This document shows, one piece after another, positions 48,563-60,253 of a stretch of DNA of 64,000 bases. Each line of letters starts with the position of its first letter. The stretch's first letter is position 1. The position numbers and the translations under genes were made by a program. The stretch spans positions 15,723,897 through 15,787,896 of the forward strand of contig CM056383.1 of NCBI GenBank assembly GCA_029718625.1. The letters are read 5' to 3'. Origin of the DNA: Synaphobranchus kaupii (Eukaryota; Chordata; Actinopteri; Anguilliformes; Synaphobranchidae). The notes under the pieces are model-generated. The model worked only from the letters and a program-made list of their open reading frames with translations, ran no database searches and was not told the DNA's origin.

Positions 48563-49718
48563 CTCTTTAGGTACAGACTAAAGAATAATTCAGTAATGCA
48601 GACTATAACAAAAACATTCACTATACGTAAATCCCCCTTTCTAGTGATGAATGCTCCATTTTAGTTAGCGCAAGCTCTTAGAAAGGCCAATCAGGCTAAA
48701 ACACAACTTCCTGTCCCTCATGATTTGAGGTAATTTGTGAAATCACTTAAAGGGTTTGTCGGACCCTGCAATTTTCGAAACCCTGCAGCATATAAAGTGC
48801 ATCAGTACTTTATACTTACTCTCCATGACTATTGCATAGGAATGTGATGTTATTTTAATTTATTAAACAATCTGACGAAAAAAATGTTCCTCGGTAAGAG
48901 GATACTAATGGTGGGCACTTTTCTGTAATTTAACACATTTTCCCCTCAATTTAGAAAATTGTTTGCACGTTATATTACACCCCAGGACGAAGCGGGCAAT
49001 GACATTGTGAAAATGTACAAACGGTAATGTTAGCAAGGTTAAGCTGCAGTTATCGCAACTTTTTCACCTGAGTGCATGGCTCCATACATAACAACAAATA
49101 CTATGACACTGGAGTTGTGCTGTATGAAAGCTACAAAATTCAACCAGAACATTCCTCTCTGGCTCCATTCAAATCCTTTTTAAGGCAAATCTAAGTAATG
49201 TGATGGGAGTTAATAACCTTTAATGGCCAGGGGAATGGTGCAGATCTTCCTCTAACAGTCTGATGACAGAGTTGAGTGCATACCAGAGAGACTCGTAATA
49301 ATACTTTTTTTTTAAACCAGCTGCAGCTTTCAGTATCCATTAAGGTATGATTGGACTGAAATAATTATGGCACCGGAGAATGCCTTTACATAGGAGCAGA
49401 CATCCAGACATCATCTTTGTAGAGAAGGCGTAATTAGCTATTATGCATGTGAAGGAGTGATGTTGACATTTTAAATGCAGAACTAGTGAAAGTTAATCAT
49501 TGTTTTTTTTAAAGTATAACCTGTTGAAATGGCAGCAGCTTGAGATGTATTTGTTTTGCTAACAGCTCTGAATAGATTGTTCAACCTGTGAATTGTAAAA
49601 GTCTGACTGTGTCTGTAAGAGTCAGAACTGGTATCCACAGGTCGGTCACAGTTCGGTGGTCTGATTTTCATAATGAAATGTAAAAATAATAAAATTACGC
49701 CACATTGCCCCATAACAT
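48563..49718. other. Intergenic DNA
   Basis: No gene or repeat with definable ends recognised. Confidence 0.5.
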
Positions 49719-49721
49719 TAC

Positions 49722-50707
49722 GGGCTCTATTTTCAAACCGGCGCAAACCAGCGCAAGGGGACGGTATAGTCAAACGCAAGCTTGTTGACAGCATCAACGT
49801 CTTAAAACTGGCGCTATGGCGTTTCTCAGCAATACCGCTAGGATCAACAAATTCTCAACATAACATCCTTTCGCTTGCGCTGCAGTGGGATGGGTGGCGC
49901 TGTCTGGGGCGTGTTCTAAAATACTTTTGGCGCAGTGACAATTTGAACCAACGAAAACCCATTGCGTTATGATCAGCTGGAACCACCTCTTAGCGGCAAC
50001 GCAATAGACTCTGGCAATTTGACAACTTATTAGTCATGTAGTTCTATGTAGTGTCTATAGGTGATGCCAACATTACACTTCCATTTAATGAACAAATAGC
50101 CTATAATTATTATTAATTAATTAATTTTAATTTAAACTACTAGAATAAAACAGGACAGTTTACAAGAAACTTGCGATCATGTAGGCTAATAGCCTATAAT
50201 ATATAAATTACACATTGACACAGTTGAATCATAAGCCTACCATTTGAATCATAATTATGCCTACATCACCTCATGTAGGCTAATTAATGCATTCGCCACC
50301 TCCTCCCGTGCCTTCCGAACTTCTGGGAGACGAGGTGGTGTGGATTGTGATCCATAAATTACTAGTCCTAGTCTGTACTTCTGTTGCAAGTATGTCTGAT
50401 TTTCTGTGCGGAAAATCGCTCTTGTCGTTGACGGTCCAGTGCGTTTGGGTTGCTCATTATGAAATTGCATGGAGCGATTGCGTTCCAACTGGCTTTTTTT
50501 TAAAAGCATGAGAACAACTATTTGATTGGCTACCATAGAGACACACCTTGGACATTTAAACCCAGCCTTTTAGCAATACCGCCATCAGATGCGCCAAGAT
50601 TGCCGTCATGAAATTACCAAATTTCTCGCCGACACGCCCTCAGAGCGATACCGCCAAGCGATTACTCTTGCGTTCACCATTGCGTTTGGTTTATTAAAAT
50701 AGAGCCC
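49722..50707. mobile_element. Harbinger-type element, non-autonomous (986 bp)
   Basis: GGGCTCTATTTT at the left and AAAATAGAGCCC at the right form the ends, with TAC on both sides (49719-49721, 50708-50710), a 3-bp duplication as expected of PIF/Harbinger. The subterminal sequence is rich in GCGCAA/TTGCGTT motifs, as in the common fish family. It carries part of a Myb/SANT-like frame on the minus strand and no nuclease. Confidence 0.75.
50261..50536 (-). pseudogene. Myb/SANT-like (NAIF1-type) Harbinger accessory protein fragment
   Basis: The 91-codon frame contains IYGSQSTPPRLPEVRKAREEVANAL. This matches, from memory, the second and third helices of the Myb/SANT-like DNA-binding protein that Harbinger elements encode next to the HARBI1 nuclease (pattern LYG....P......K...WEEVA). 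The recognition-helix tryptophan is replaced by arginine (KAREEV instead of KxWEEV), and the frame ends soon after at VM, before the third helix and the C-terminal part. The upstream methionines are probably not the original start. It is a fragment, not a working gene. Confidence 0.45.
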
Positions 50708-50799
50708 TACATGTCCTTAAGTCGTTTGGGTCCACTGCCACTTCATATTCTGTGTGTATAGGATGTTTTTTCTGATTGGGTCTCAGTTACTACTGCCTG

Positions 50800-51000
50800 T
50801 TAGGGAAATGGGTCTGCAACTCCAAGGTTGTAGGTTCGGTTCCATGGTGGGGCACTGCCATTGTACCCTTGAGCAAGGTACTTAACCTGAATGGCGTCAG
50901 TAAATATCCAGCTGTATGAATGGCCAGGATTTAAAAGAATGTAAGCTGTGTAAGTTGCTCTGACTAAGATCATCGGCTAAATACCGATGATGTAAAAATT
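50800..51000 (+). repeat. tRNA-derived SINE with B box and 3' tail
   Basis: GGTTCGGTTCC at 50833-50843 is a good RNA polymerase III B box. It is preceded by TTAGGGAAATGGGTCTGCAA, followed by ACCCTTGAGCAAGGTACTTA and ATCCAGCTGTATGAATG, and ends in GTTGCTCTGACTAAGATCAT plus CGGCTAAAT, the eroded common tail. It is the same family as the minus-strand copies at 17463, 26638 and 39338. Confidence 0.8.
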
Positions 51001-51918
51001 TAATATGTGCACCATGTTTATATCTTTCACATCCATTAGAAGGACCACCATATCCTGAGAGTACTTACATTAAAAAAAACAATACCAGGTAGAAGAGTTT
51101 TGCTGGATGTACCAAATTTTAGAGATTAACTATCATCAGAAAATTATGTTTATGTGCTGTGCATAACTACACAAATGCTTCTAATGGGGTTCATTTGATT
51201 TATTATTGACTGTCCAGACGAAGCTCAAAGCTCAAATAATGTGAAATCTCAATTAGATGTGCATGTAATGAGAATTATAGTTGAACTACTATGGTTGTTG
51301 TTGTTTTTTTCAACTGTCTGTGGTCTTCCTAAGGGGGGACTAGGAGTCTATTCAGTTTTACCGTAGAAACTACAGGGCTAATGTGATAAAGCAAACATAC
51401 ACAATGAGGGTTTCACTTATTAGTATGTTTGTACTTTGAAAACATATGGCATCACTTAATCTTGAGATCATCTGTAACATGAAAAACAGGATACAGTGAA
51501 GCAGTAACAGACTGATATGAGTCACATCACACGTTGTACTCTTGGCCTGAAATCAATCTTGGCCTTTTTTACAAAACAGAGAAAATTACGCAAGCTTGTG
51601 TGATCACCTTTCTGTCCAACAACCTTGACATTCTCGTAACAAAACATAGATAAACGTAGTGACCCCTGCCAGGAACACAGGATCATGCTCATTCACATTA
51701 TTTGGCATTGCTGAGGTTTTGCAGAAATTCCCCCCTCCGGTGATTTATTAGTGCAGGAAAGTCTGGTCTGTGTCAATATCCCAGCTGCCCACTCGACACT
51801 CCAGTCCAGAGAGTTATGGGAATTTTCTTTAATAAATGAAATGGGTTAGGGTTAGGCTGAGCAATATTTCTTTCATTGACTCAATCATATTTAACTTGTT
51901 TTTCATCCACTTTAATAG
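51001..51918. other. Intergenic DNA
   Basis: No gene or definable repeat recognised. Confidence 0.5.
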
Positions 51919-52375
51919 TTCGACAACCTTATGCAACGTCACAACGTTTATGTCCATCCAGAGTTGCATTCATTTTTGGCCGAGATCCTGTATTGACGAC
52001 GGGAGAGTCGAACCACTCCGTAAAGTCTTCTCCAGCACATCCCAAAGACTTTCAATGGGGTTAAGGTCAGGACTCTGGTTGCCAATTCATGTGTGAAAAT
52101 GATTCCTCATCCTCCCTGGACCACTCTTTCACAATTTGAGCCCGATGAATCTTGGCATTGTCGTCCTGGAATATGCCCATTGATGGGATAACCTGGTCAT
52201 TCAGTACATTCAGGTACTCAGCTAACTTCAGGTACTCAGCTAACTGCATAACGTTGCTGAGCCTAGACCTGACCAATTGAAGAAAGCCCAGATCATAACA
52301 CTGCCTCCAGAGGCTTGTACAGTGGGCACTATGCATGACGGGTGCAACGGCAACTTCTTTTTTGGCCAGGCAGTG
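51919..52375 (-). mobile_element. Left-truncated Tc1-like remnant, same family as 29837
   Basis: From TTCGACAACCTTATGCAA onward the sequence follows the element at 29837-30376 closely (including GGCCGAGATC, GACGACGGGAGAGTCG and TTTCAATGGGGTTAAGGTCA) to the right end GGCCAGGCAGTG and TA at 52376-52377. The left end is missing. A short duplication of TCAGGTACTCAGCTAAC occurs near 52209-52245. No intact frame remains. Confidence 0.8.
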
Positions 52376-52430
52376 TATTAGCTTGTATGTGACTTTTTTC
52401 ATGAAGCAAGCTTGTGAATGGGAGACACTG

Positions 52431-53151
52431 TGTCATTGGTATTTGCAGCCCCTGCTGTTTCTGCGGTCGTCTTTCTTTTTGGCATCGTCGGGATGCTCTA
52501 TCTGATTTTTTCCGCCTCCGTTCCGGTATTCGTATCTTGCCCGACAATTATTCTCTGCACCTGTTTTGCATTTCCTGTTGGCTATGAATACCTCAGGACT
52601 TCCGCATTTCCGCACTTCAATATTGTCTTTGCTATGTTGACAATGAAGTTGGTAAGGTATAAGATTCGGTCACTGCATTTCTGGTTCGTACGAATAGGAA
52701 ACGCAGCAAGTCCGGTTTAGAGTTAGGAGAAAGATTTATTTTAGTCTTTTTCTTTCCTTTCTTTCTTTATCCTTTGTACTCTTCTGCCAGTTACCTTTTT
52801 GTTCAGCTCATTTTCACCTTGAGCTGTAGGTAACAAGTTCTAGTTTAATTTTCATTCTCTCGCCCATTTATACAGGGTGTTTCTTTTGTTTTGTTTCACT
52901 ACCTCTTGTTACGCCTAATTATTTAGTGCATGAGGTTCTTTTGTTAGTTATTCTCGCTGTTTATCGAGATCGCCTCAGTTTTTGGAGGTTGCTTTGTTTT
53001 GCCTTGTGCTAGGGAAGTTTTTCTCCCGATCCTGTGTTATCCCAGTCCTGATGCGGCTACTTCCACATTTTGTAGCGTATCTCTCTACATACGCTTTTAG
53101 AAATCCTTGTCAGTTGCATTTTGTTCTCCGAACCTTACACTCCCCCTTACA
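52431..53151 (+). repeat. 5' LTR of the chromovirus
   Basis: 721 bp, starts TGTCATTGG, ends CCCCCTTACA. GGCTATGAATACC is the counterpart of the TATA box seen as GGCTATAAATACC in the 3' LTR. In the first 90 bp I count about seven differences from the 3' LTR, so the insertion is not recent. Confidence 0.93.
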
Positions 53152-53167
53152 GAATATCGAAGTCAGA

Positions 53168-54140
53168 ATGGAAGAACCAGCAACTTCTACCGATTCATAC
53201 AAAATGCTGCCTAGCCAGGGCGCTACAAATGTTACCTCTGAGGACGCTATTTTCATTCTGCAAATTCAACAAAGCCAGTTGATGGAACAACTGCAGAACC
53301 AGGGAGACTGCCTGAAAAAACTAACAGAGAGCCTCCATAGACTTTCTGTGGCAGTTAATGCTCCCCCAGTTGCACAAGCACAAACTCCTCCCGTACCCAT
53401 GCCACGTACCATTAAGGAGCCCAAACTCCAGTTACCACCATGGTATGGTGCCGAGCCGGGTAAATGCCGCCCCTTTCTGACACAATTCCTTATTTCCTTT
53501 CAAGCACAACCCTCCCGTTTTACCACATCAGAATCCCGCGTAGCTTTTATTTTGTCCCCCCTGAACAATCAAGCTCTCGCTTGGGCTGACCCTTTAATTC
53601 AGGCCAACGCTCCCTGTATTCGCGATTCTATTCAGCTGATGAAGGAGAAGCAACGGGTCTTTGATCATGAGGTTTCAGGCGAGGAAGCAGCCAGGAGATT
53701 GACCAGCTTACGCCAGGGAACTGACACCGTAGCGGCTTTTTCGATCGCATTTCGAGCTTTAGCCGGGGAGACAGGTTGGCCCGCTGAGATCTTTATTTTT
53801 AAAAGCGTTATTGCAACCTATAAAGAACGCTTTGGCTATGATCGAACCACCTGCCACATTCAGTGATCTTGTTACCGCGGCTATACGCATGGACAACCGT
53901 ATTAGGGAACGTGAATGTGAGGGCAGAAAACTTTGGTTCGGCATAAGCTTTCAGTAGCAGTAGGTACTCCCCCATGTTCTCCATCATTCTCCTCCGTTGA
54001 TCAGGAGGAGCCCATGCAGGTGGATGGGTCATCTCTCCACAAGTCTAGGGGGGCAAAACCGCTGAAGTACTGGTGTCGTTATTGTAGACGCAAGGGTCAT
54101 ACAAAGGATCAGTGTCCCGAGTTCATGGGAGGGATCTCAC
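53168..54140 (+). pseudogene. gag (capsid and zinc knuckle), frameshifted
   Basis: The frame starts at MEEPATSTDSYKMLPSQ, 16 bp after the 5' LTR. It then has a coiled region (LQIQQSQLMEQLQNQGDCLKK) and the Ty3-type capsid domain, with PPWYGAEPGKCRPFLTQF and AFSIAFRALAGETGW. It shifts frame near 53840: the next residues (DLVTAAIRMDNRIRERE) are in a second frame, and the zinc knuckle (C-X2-C-X4-H-X4-C at about 54074-54115, CRYCRRKGHTKDQC) in a third. At least two frameshifts therefore break the polyprotein. Gag packages the element RNA. The longer open frame beginning at 52982 starts inside the LTR and is not the real start. Confidence 0.85.
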
Positions 54141-54189
54141 TAGGGAGACCGAGGTTCCCAGTGATACAAAATAGTACTCCTTCTCGTAC

Positions 54190-54550
54190 CCTTGTACCGG
54201 TCCAACTGCTTTTGAATGGGCGTTCGGTCAGCGTTAACGCCTTTATTGATTCCGGAGCAGCCAATTGTTTTATCAACGCTAAATAGGCTAAGGAATTAAA
54301 GATTTCCACACACCGACTCACTAGTTCACGCCAGGTTACTGCTCTCGATGATCGCCCTTTGGGTTCCGGAATCATTAAAGAGAGAACTGGTCCTATATTG
54401 ATGCGCTTTTCTCTCCAGGGTCACTCGGAGAGAATAAAAATTTTTTTGGTTGATTCTCCATCTTACCCACTCATTCTGTGTCATTCATGGCTGCCTTTAC
54501 ATGACCCTCATGTTGGTTGGGGCAGAGACAGGGACCCTATTTGCCAGTGA
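54190..54550 (+). pseudogene. Retropepsin-type aspartic protease, interrupted
   Basis: The active-site motif is DSGA (FIDSGAANCFI, about 54244-54276). It is followed by a TAG at 54284-54286, then the continuation LVDSPSYPLILCHSWLPLHD, which matches the ILG.PWL..H-type C-terminal strand of gypsy proteases. The protease would cleave the Gag-Pol polyprotein. The in-frame stop disables it. The reverse transcriptase that should follow is absent. Confidence 0.8.
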
Positions 54551-54769
54551 GGTTCCCAGTGTCAATCCCACTGTCAAACTGTTATTTACCCTTCTTCGGG
54601 CCACGTTTCTGACGGTTCCGATCTCAGCTCCACTAGTGATTCGGAGGAGGCGGCGTTTTGCTGTGACCAGGATTCTTCCTCTGCTCTCGCAGAGAGTAAA
54701 GAGGAGAGTCTGGCCCGGGACTCCTTTGCTGGGGGAGGTTCCAGGGAGGAGGATAACTTTTGGTTTTCA

Positions 54770-55482
54770 ATTTTGAGTGGGAGACGTCATCTGATGCCCT
54801 GACAGAGACCCCGGAGGTGGTAGGGGCGCTCGAGTTTCGCCTGCCCACTAACGTACCAGTTTCTCAGATTGTGGCCCCAGTTAGGGGGGCTATTGAGACA
54901 GCGGTGCAGAAGGCTATACGTTCCGAGCCCGGTCCAGGTGGGGGTCCGCCCCATTGCCTGTTTGTACCTTCTTGGTTGAGGTCGCGAGTTCTCCAGTGCG
55001 GTTACTCCTCTCAATTTGTGGCTCATCCAGGCGTTCACCGGATGAAAGATTTTATTTCTCGCCGGTTTTGGTGGCCCAAACTTGAGGGTGATGTGCAGGA
55101 ATTTGTCGCCGCGTGTTCTACTTGCGCCCGTAACAAGGGTTTGCGGCTTTCCCCACCGGTCCCCTTACGTCCACTTCCCGTTCCCAGTCGTGTTCGTCCC
55201 ACCTTCCACGTCTCTCGCCTTAAACCGGTGCTCGTTAGTGCTCTCGCCCTGGTCGACAAGCCGCCGTCTCCCCCTCGGTTCTTGGAGGGAGGTATAGTCT
55301 ATACGGTTCGGCGTATTTTGGCCGAGAGACATGTAGGCAGAGGCTACCAGTTTCTGGTGGACGGGGAGGGGTGTGGTCCTGAGAAGCGCTGCTGGGTTCC
55401 CTCCAGGAACATCTTGGACCCGGTACTTATTAGGGACTTCCGTAGAAGCAAGACTGAGGGATCGCCTGGAGCCGTCCCTTAG
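54770..55482 (+). pseudogene. Integrase zinc domain fused by deletion to chromodomain
   Basis: The frame contains the segment upstream of integrase (PGPGGGPPHCLFVPSWLRSR), then the HHCC zinc domain (AHPGVHRM ... CSTCARNK, about 55020-55135). It then passes from LRPLPVPSR directly to VRPTFHVSRLKPV at about 55190-55197. In complete elements these two segments are separated by the whole catalytic DDE core. The C-terminus (FLEGGIVYTVRRILAERH to WVPSRNILDPVLIRDF) is a chromodomain, which directs integration to particular chromatin in chromoviruses. The deletion keeps the frame open, giving a 240-codon run. Without the core it cannot integrate DNA. Confidence 0.88.
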
Positions 55483-55490
55483 AAGGGGGG
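55481..55490 (+). promoter_or_regulatory. Polypurine tract of the chromovirus
   Basis: AGAAGGGGGG lies three bases before the 3' LTR, the site where plus-strand DNA synthesis is primed in LTR retrotransposons. Confidence 0.8.
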
Positions 55491-55493
55491 TCC

Positions 55494-56212
55494 TGTCATG
55501 GGTATTTGCAGCCCCTGCTGTTTCTGTGGTCGTCTTTCTTTTTGGCATCATCGGGAGGCTCTATCGGATTTTTTCCACCTCCGTTCCGGTATTCGTATCT
55601 TGCCCGACAATTATTCTCTGCACCTGTTTTGCATTTCCTGTCGGCTATAAATACCTCAGGACTTCCGCATTTCCGCACTTCGATATTGTCTTTTCTAATT
55701 TGACAATGAAGTCGGTAAGGTATAAGATTTGGTCGCTGCATTTCTGGTTTGTATGAATAGGAAACGCAGCAAGTCCGGTTTAAAGTTAGGAGAGAGATTT
55801 ATTTTAGTCTTTCTTTCCTTTCTCTCTTTATACTTTGTAATCTTCTGCCAGTTACCTTTTTGTTCAGCTCGTTTTCACCTTGAGCTGTAGGCAACAGGTT
55901 CTAGTTTCATTTTCATTCTCTCGCAAGTTTATGCAGGGTGTTTCTTTTGTTTTGTTTCACTACCTCTTGTTATGCTTAATTATTTAGTGCATGAGGTTCT
56001 TTTGTTAGTTATTCTCCCTGTTTATCGAGATCTCCTCAGTTTTTGGAGGTTGCTTTGTTTTGCCTTGTGCTAGGGAAATTTTTCTCCCGATCCTGTGTTA
56101 TCCCAGTCCTGGTGCAGCTACTTCCGCGTTTTGTGGCGTATCTCTCTACATACGCTTTTAGAAATACTTGTCAGTCGTGTTTAGTTCTCTGAACCTTACA
56201 CTCCCCCTTACA
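55494..56212 (+). repeat. 3' LTR of the chromovirus
   Basis: 719 bp, starts TGTCATGGG, ends CCCCCTTACA, with a TATA-type GGCTATAAATACC about 145 bp in. Followed by the CACTG target duplication. Confidence 0.93.
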
Positions 56213-56217
56213 CACTG

Positions 56218-57300
56218 TGGGGATGAAAGAGGATTCACAGTACTCTTGGGCAGGGCTGTATGTAAGGCTGGTCGACTCACTGTGAGGCCCAGGACTGATC
56301 ACTACAAATCTATGCACAGCTATGCTCCCGTCACTGAAATAGGAGCTGGTCTTGTTTGTAAGCAGTAAATAAAAAAGAAATATGGAGGTCATGACCTCAC
56401 GGTGTCACATTTCATGTTTGGTCATAAGATCTCTCTCGCAAAACCTAAAACTTCATAACATGTATATTGTGGACCCACTGTATTTGGAGTGGCTATGATA
56501 GAGCTAGTCAGTTGGCTGTAGAACTTCACCAGAGTGGCAGGAATGCCTTTGATGCCAGAAATATTAAGAGGGAGTGGCTATGTTGCCAAGTTTTCTGACA
56601 TTTTCAGAAGACATGAAGACAAGCCCATGGGTGTAAGCCAACTATTTTCACAATTGGTAAACATTTCAGAACCTTTTGTGGCTGCAAACTAAAATCTCTT
56701 ATCTTTGTTCCATTTTCAGGTTTTCTGTCACTTTTTTCAGGTGAGGTCTACAAGCAGAAGACCCCCAGGGATGCCATGTAAAGGATGCACTCCCCCCCCC
56801 CCCCCCGAAAGGTTGGCTTTTAAATATACATTAGAACAGACAGAACTTGAGCTGAAAAGTAATCTTGCATAAATGTTTGATTGATATTTTGCCTTTATAC
56901 AACAGTGCACTACAGGGGTTGAGGTTTGGACAGGATAGCTTAGCTATAAAAATGTGCAAGTAGCCAGCAGGATTTTCTTATCTTTTATTTATCTTTGGAT
57001 GGCTCCATTAGTCCTTGCTGTTACAATTGATGCCAAACAAAGATGTGTATTCATTAGCTGTGACTTACAGCCTATATGCAGTCATAAATATGGTCCTGCT
57101 TCTGAATACGTTTAGTTCGACATTTATATTTTTATCTACAATGTCTAGGGCAGCCCTAGGGTTTAATTTAGTGTCTGTGTTAAGGATAAGCACTTGAAGA
57201 GTAACCTTTGGAAGGATAGTTCTGTGGAACCCTTGATTTGACTTTGTTCAATTTCCAGTAAGATGTAAGCTATGTGTGACCTGGCATAACACCACCTGAC
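56218..57300. other. Intergenic DNA
   Basis: No gene recognised. A poly-C run (about 17 nt) lies near 56788-56805. Confidence 0.5.
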
Positions 57301-57698
57301 TACGCCACCTTGGGAATTACACCCAAAGAAATAGTTTGTACAACTCAAGGGATTATGATCAATCCCCACATAGGCACGTCCAACTAAATGAACAAACAGA
57401 GACTTGGATTCAATAATAAAAACATCCAGTTTATTTTTACAATCATAAAAACACAATAGAAAAACCCACACAAAAACCCCAAAATCCCAAAAATACACAA
57501 TTAGCTGGTTGGTAGGTCTTCCCCGCCACTAGGGGTGCTACTGGGTGCGTGCGGGTATGGGTCCGTGGAGAGGGGATAACTTACCGGAAGTGGAACCGAA
57601 AGGTCACTCACTCGTGAAGGTGCCAGCAGACATACACACACATGCACTGTAAAACGGTGAGATACGGACACGGTGAATATAGCACAAAAGATTCTACT

Positions 57699-57737
<39 letters not shown>

Positions 57738-58060
57738 TAGCATGCAGTGAAAAGAATGGAACCACTTCCGATGGCGCCGCAACGACCTCCACGCCACCAG
57801 CACAGATCCCAAACCACGCACTGCAACGTAAACAGTAAGCAACCCCGAAGCCCCAACTTGATAAACAGTTGGTTTGTCAAAAGTAGAGATATTAAAAATA
57901 CAAATACATACGGAACCCCAGGGAAAAGGCGGATAAAACACAGTTTAAAACACAATTTAAAACCCAAACCGCGCTCAGCGGCCGGAGCTCCACGTAGCTA
58001 GTTACCGGCTAATTGATACAACCGGAACCCCGCTATCCGCATTCCTTAGCTCTTTAAGGA
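57300..58060 (-). repeat. Unclassified repeat-like block, possible LTR or retroelement end
   Basis: Read on the minus strand it runs from a CpG-rich part (CGGCCGCTGAGCGCGG near 57973-57984, TACCGGAAGTGG near 57595) to an AATAAA signal (57430-57440 region, AAAAATAAACTGGATG) followed by a short U-rich tail. This promoter-like to polyadenylation-like order resembles an LTR or a retroelement terminus, but I could not find flanking duplications. It includes a (CA)n tract. Confidence 0.3.
57702..57735 (+). repeat. (CA)n microsatellite
   Basis: About 17 perfect CA units. Confidence 0.95.
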
Positions 58061-60217
58061 GACAGAGATAAAAGCTAATTTCTAATATCAGCAAAACAGC
58101 AGCTAGCAACGTCCTATAATGGCAGAAAATATTTATTAGTGCACATGCAGTGTAGCGTTCTTGTAACCACAATGTTTAGCGCATTTTAACCATGACATTA
58201 CATTACCTCAGAAGCCAAATGCTTTCCTACTCATACCATTAACAACATGTATAAAAGATTAAAATAAATACCTCTATAGGCTATGTACATGCAGTCTCAA
58301 GCTCCACCACTCCGTCTATGGTGACCTACAATAAAATCATTTTCATCAGGCCTACATGGAACATGACGTGGGCTGCAAGTAACACAGAGCAAACTGCAAC
58401 GTACCTTGAAGTCAGACAGGAACTTGCATACAGGAACAGGGAAGAACAAGAACCCCAAACAGGTAAGGCATTTCCTTGTACCTTTTTACTGCAGCCTATT
58501 TATAGGCATTCAGAAATGATTGATGTGTGTGTCAGCAAACCACATACCTGAATGCATGTTAACCTAGCCTATTCGCTAGTTAGGGTGACCTGTACATCGT
58601 AACCTGTTACATATGATATTTGACCTGTATGAGTAAGGATATCATGACTATCACATGTAAACTTCCTGATGCATTACAAAACTCCATTAACTAGTCTGAA
58701 CACTATCCAACCTATCCTGGAAGAGGGCACCACCTCATCAAACAGGATTACAAAAAGGAGGCTGTCCAAAAGGGATGCAAATCTCCGGGCAGAACCCATG
58801 ACTCATTGTGTGGTAATACAAATATCCACACGTGTCTTTCCTGTTCCATTTTTTATTCCCAAAAGTCATAATCAGATATAAAAGGCACATTGCTGATGAG
58901 AAATAATACGCCCATAACTCCGTCATTAGAGCACAACAGTTTGGTGGCTGTACCACCTAGTGAGGGAAAATGGAAAACACACTTTTTAATGGTAGAAAGG
59001 AAATTAAGAAATTACAGATGGTGCTGAGCTATGCCTCTTCTCCTTCTGGGACTATCAACACATCAACACTCGCAGAGGATTGTGTTTTTGGGGGGGGGTG
59101 TTACCATAGCGATGGCAGTTTCACAGGAGTAACAGTGTGATGAATGCACTCTCACTGAATTCCACTGCATCCATGGCTTGAAACTTAACTTGAGACTTAA
59201 GTGCTTCTTAGGTGCCATAACTTACAAAATGTAGCAGCTTAAGGGTGACTAAACTTTTATAGTTGTGAAATATAAAGTTACGTGCAAAGATTTTAGATAA
59301 TACCATCAAACTAAATGGAGATTAAAGAGGATTTGAAAAATTGATTGTTTAGCCAATCACAGTGATCTATAGACAGTTTCAGTGGGAATTTGGCCAGGAG
59401 ACTAGGGTTAACACCCCTACCCAAAATATATTTTCTCTATATCTGATTAACGAGTTGAACTTTGCTAATACTCTGAAATTCTCACTCCTAACTCTGTAGA
59501 AAATCACATTCAATATGGGCTTTAATAGCGACTATAAATGATTTTAAATAGTGAAGTATATTGTCCTGAGAAACATATTACATCTCTATTAGATCCAACA
59601 GTGACAGACAGGAAAGGCCACCAGCTTGAAAGTTAGAGGTTGCTTTTAGGTACCAAAATGAATTAGATACCACCATTGAAGAATAAATGCATTGTTATAA
59701 CAACTATGACATTATAACATAATTCATACTTTAATGCTGATCTCATTTGACACTCATAAGTGATTCTTACCCCCAAATAATACTTTTTCAAGGTGCATGC
59801 AATACTCTTAAGATTTAGCCTCAAGACAAGATTCTCTCAGCATCATTTTGGCTCTCATTGTTTATGGCACACTTTAGCACAAACACATTTTTCAGCTGCG
59901 CCTTTAATTTGTCACAGATGGGTCTCCAGAGGTAGCCAAGATCTACTGTTTGCAGGTCAGGTGCTGTTAGTATCAGCTCCATTCTGGGCAGGGGTACTTT
60001 CCTCAGGGTGAAACAGATCTGGATATTGTGACATCAGTCAGTTCTGACCAATGAGAATCTCCTTTCTGCAGGCTTGCTGCTCTTTGTGCTTTGCGCTTAG
60101 TTTTGTATAAATCCAGAGTCTGGGAGTGTGGGCTTGGCTTTGGTATTAGTTTATGTTTGCATGTACATGTGTATGTGTGTCTGCATGCATATTTATCTGC
60201 ATGTGCATATGCATGAG

Positions 60218-60253
<36 letters not shown>

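Larger units (their letters stand above)
52431..56212 (+). mobile_element. Ty3/gypsy chromovirus, internally deleted, with both LTRs (3.8 kb)
   Basis: LTRs of 721 and 719 bp (52431-53151 and 55494-56212) start TGTCAT and end CTTACA. The 5-bp target duplication CACTG stands at 52426-52430 and 56213-56217. A polypurine tract AGAAGGGGGG precedes the 3' LTR. The interior encodes gag with a zinc knuckle, an aspartic protease, the zinc-binding domain of integrase and a chromodomain, but reverse transcriptase, RNase H and the integrase catalytic core are absent, and the reading frame is broken in several places. A typical element of this group would be over 5 kb. No clear tRNA primer-binding site follows the 5' LTR. 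It is a dead copy that could only move with help. Confidence 0.93.

Noticed and set aside
52982..53167. N-terminal extension of the gag frame
   Set aside because: It begins inside the 5' LTR; the family-like start is the methionine at 53168.
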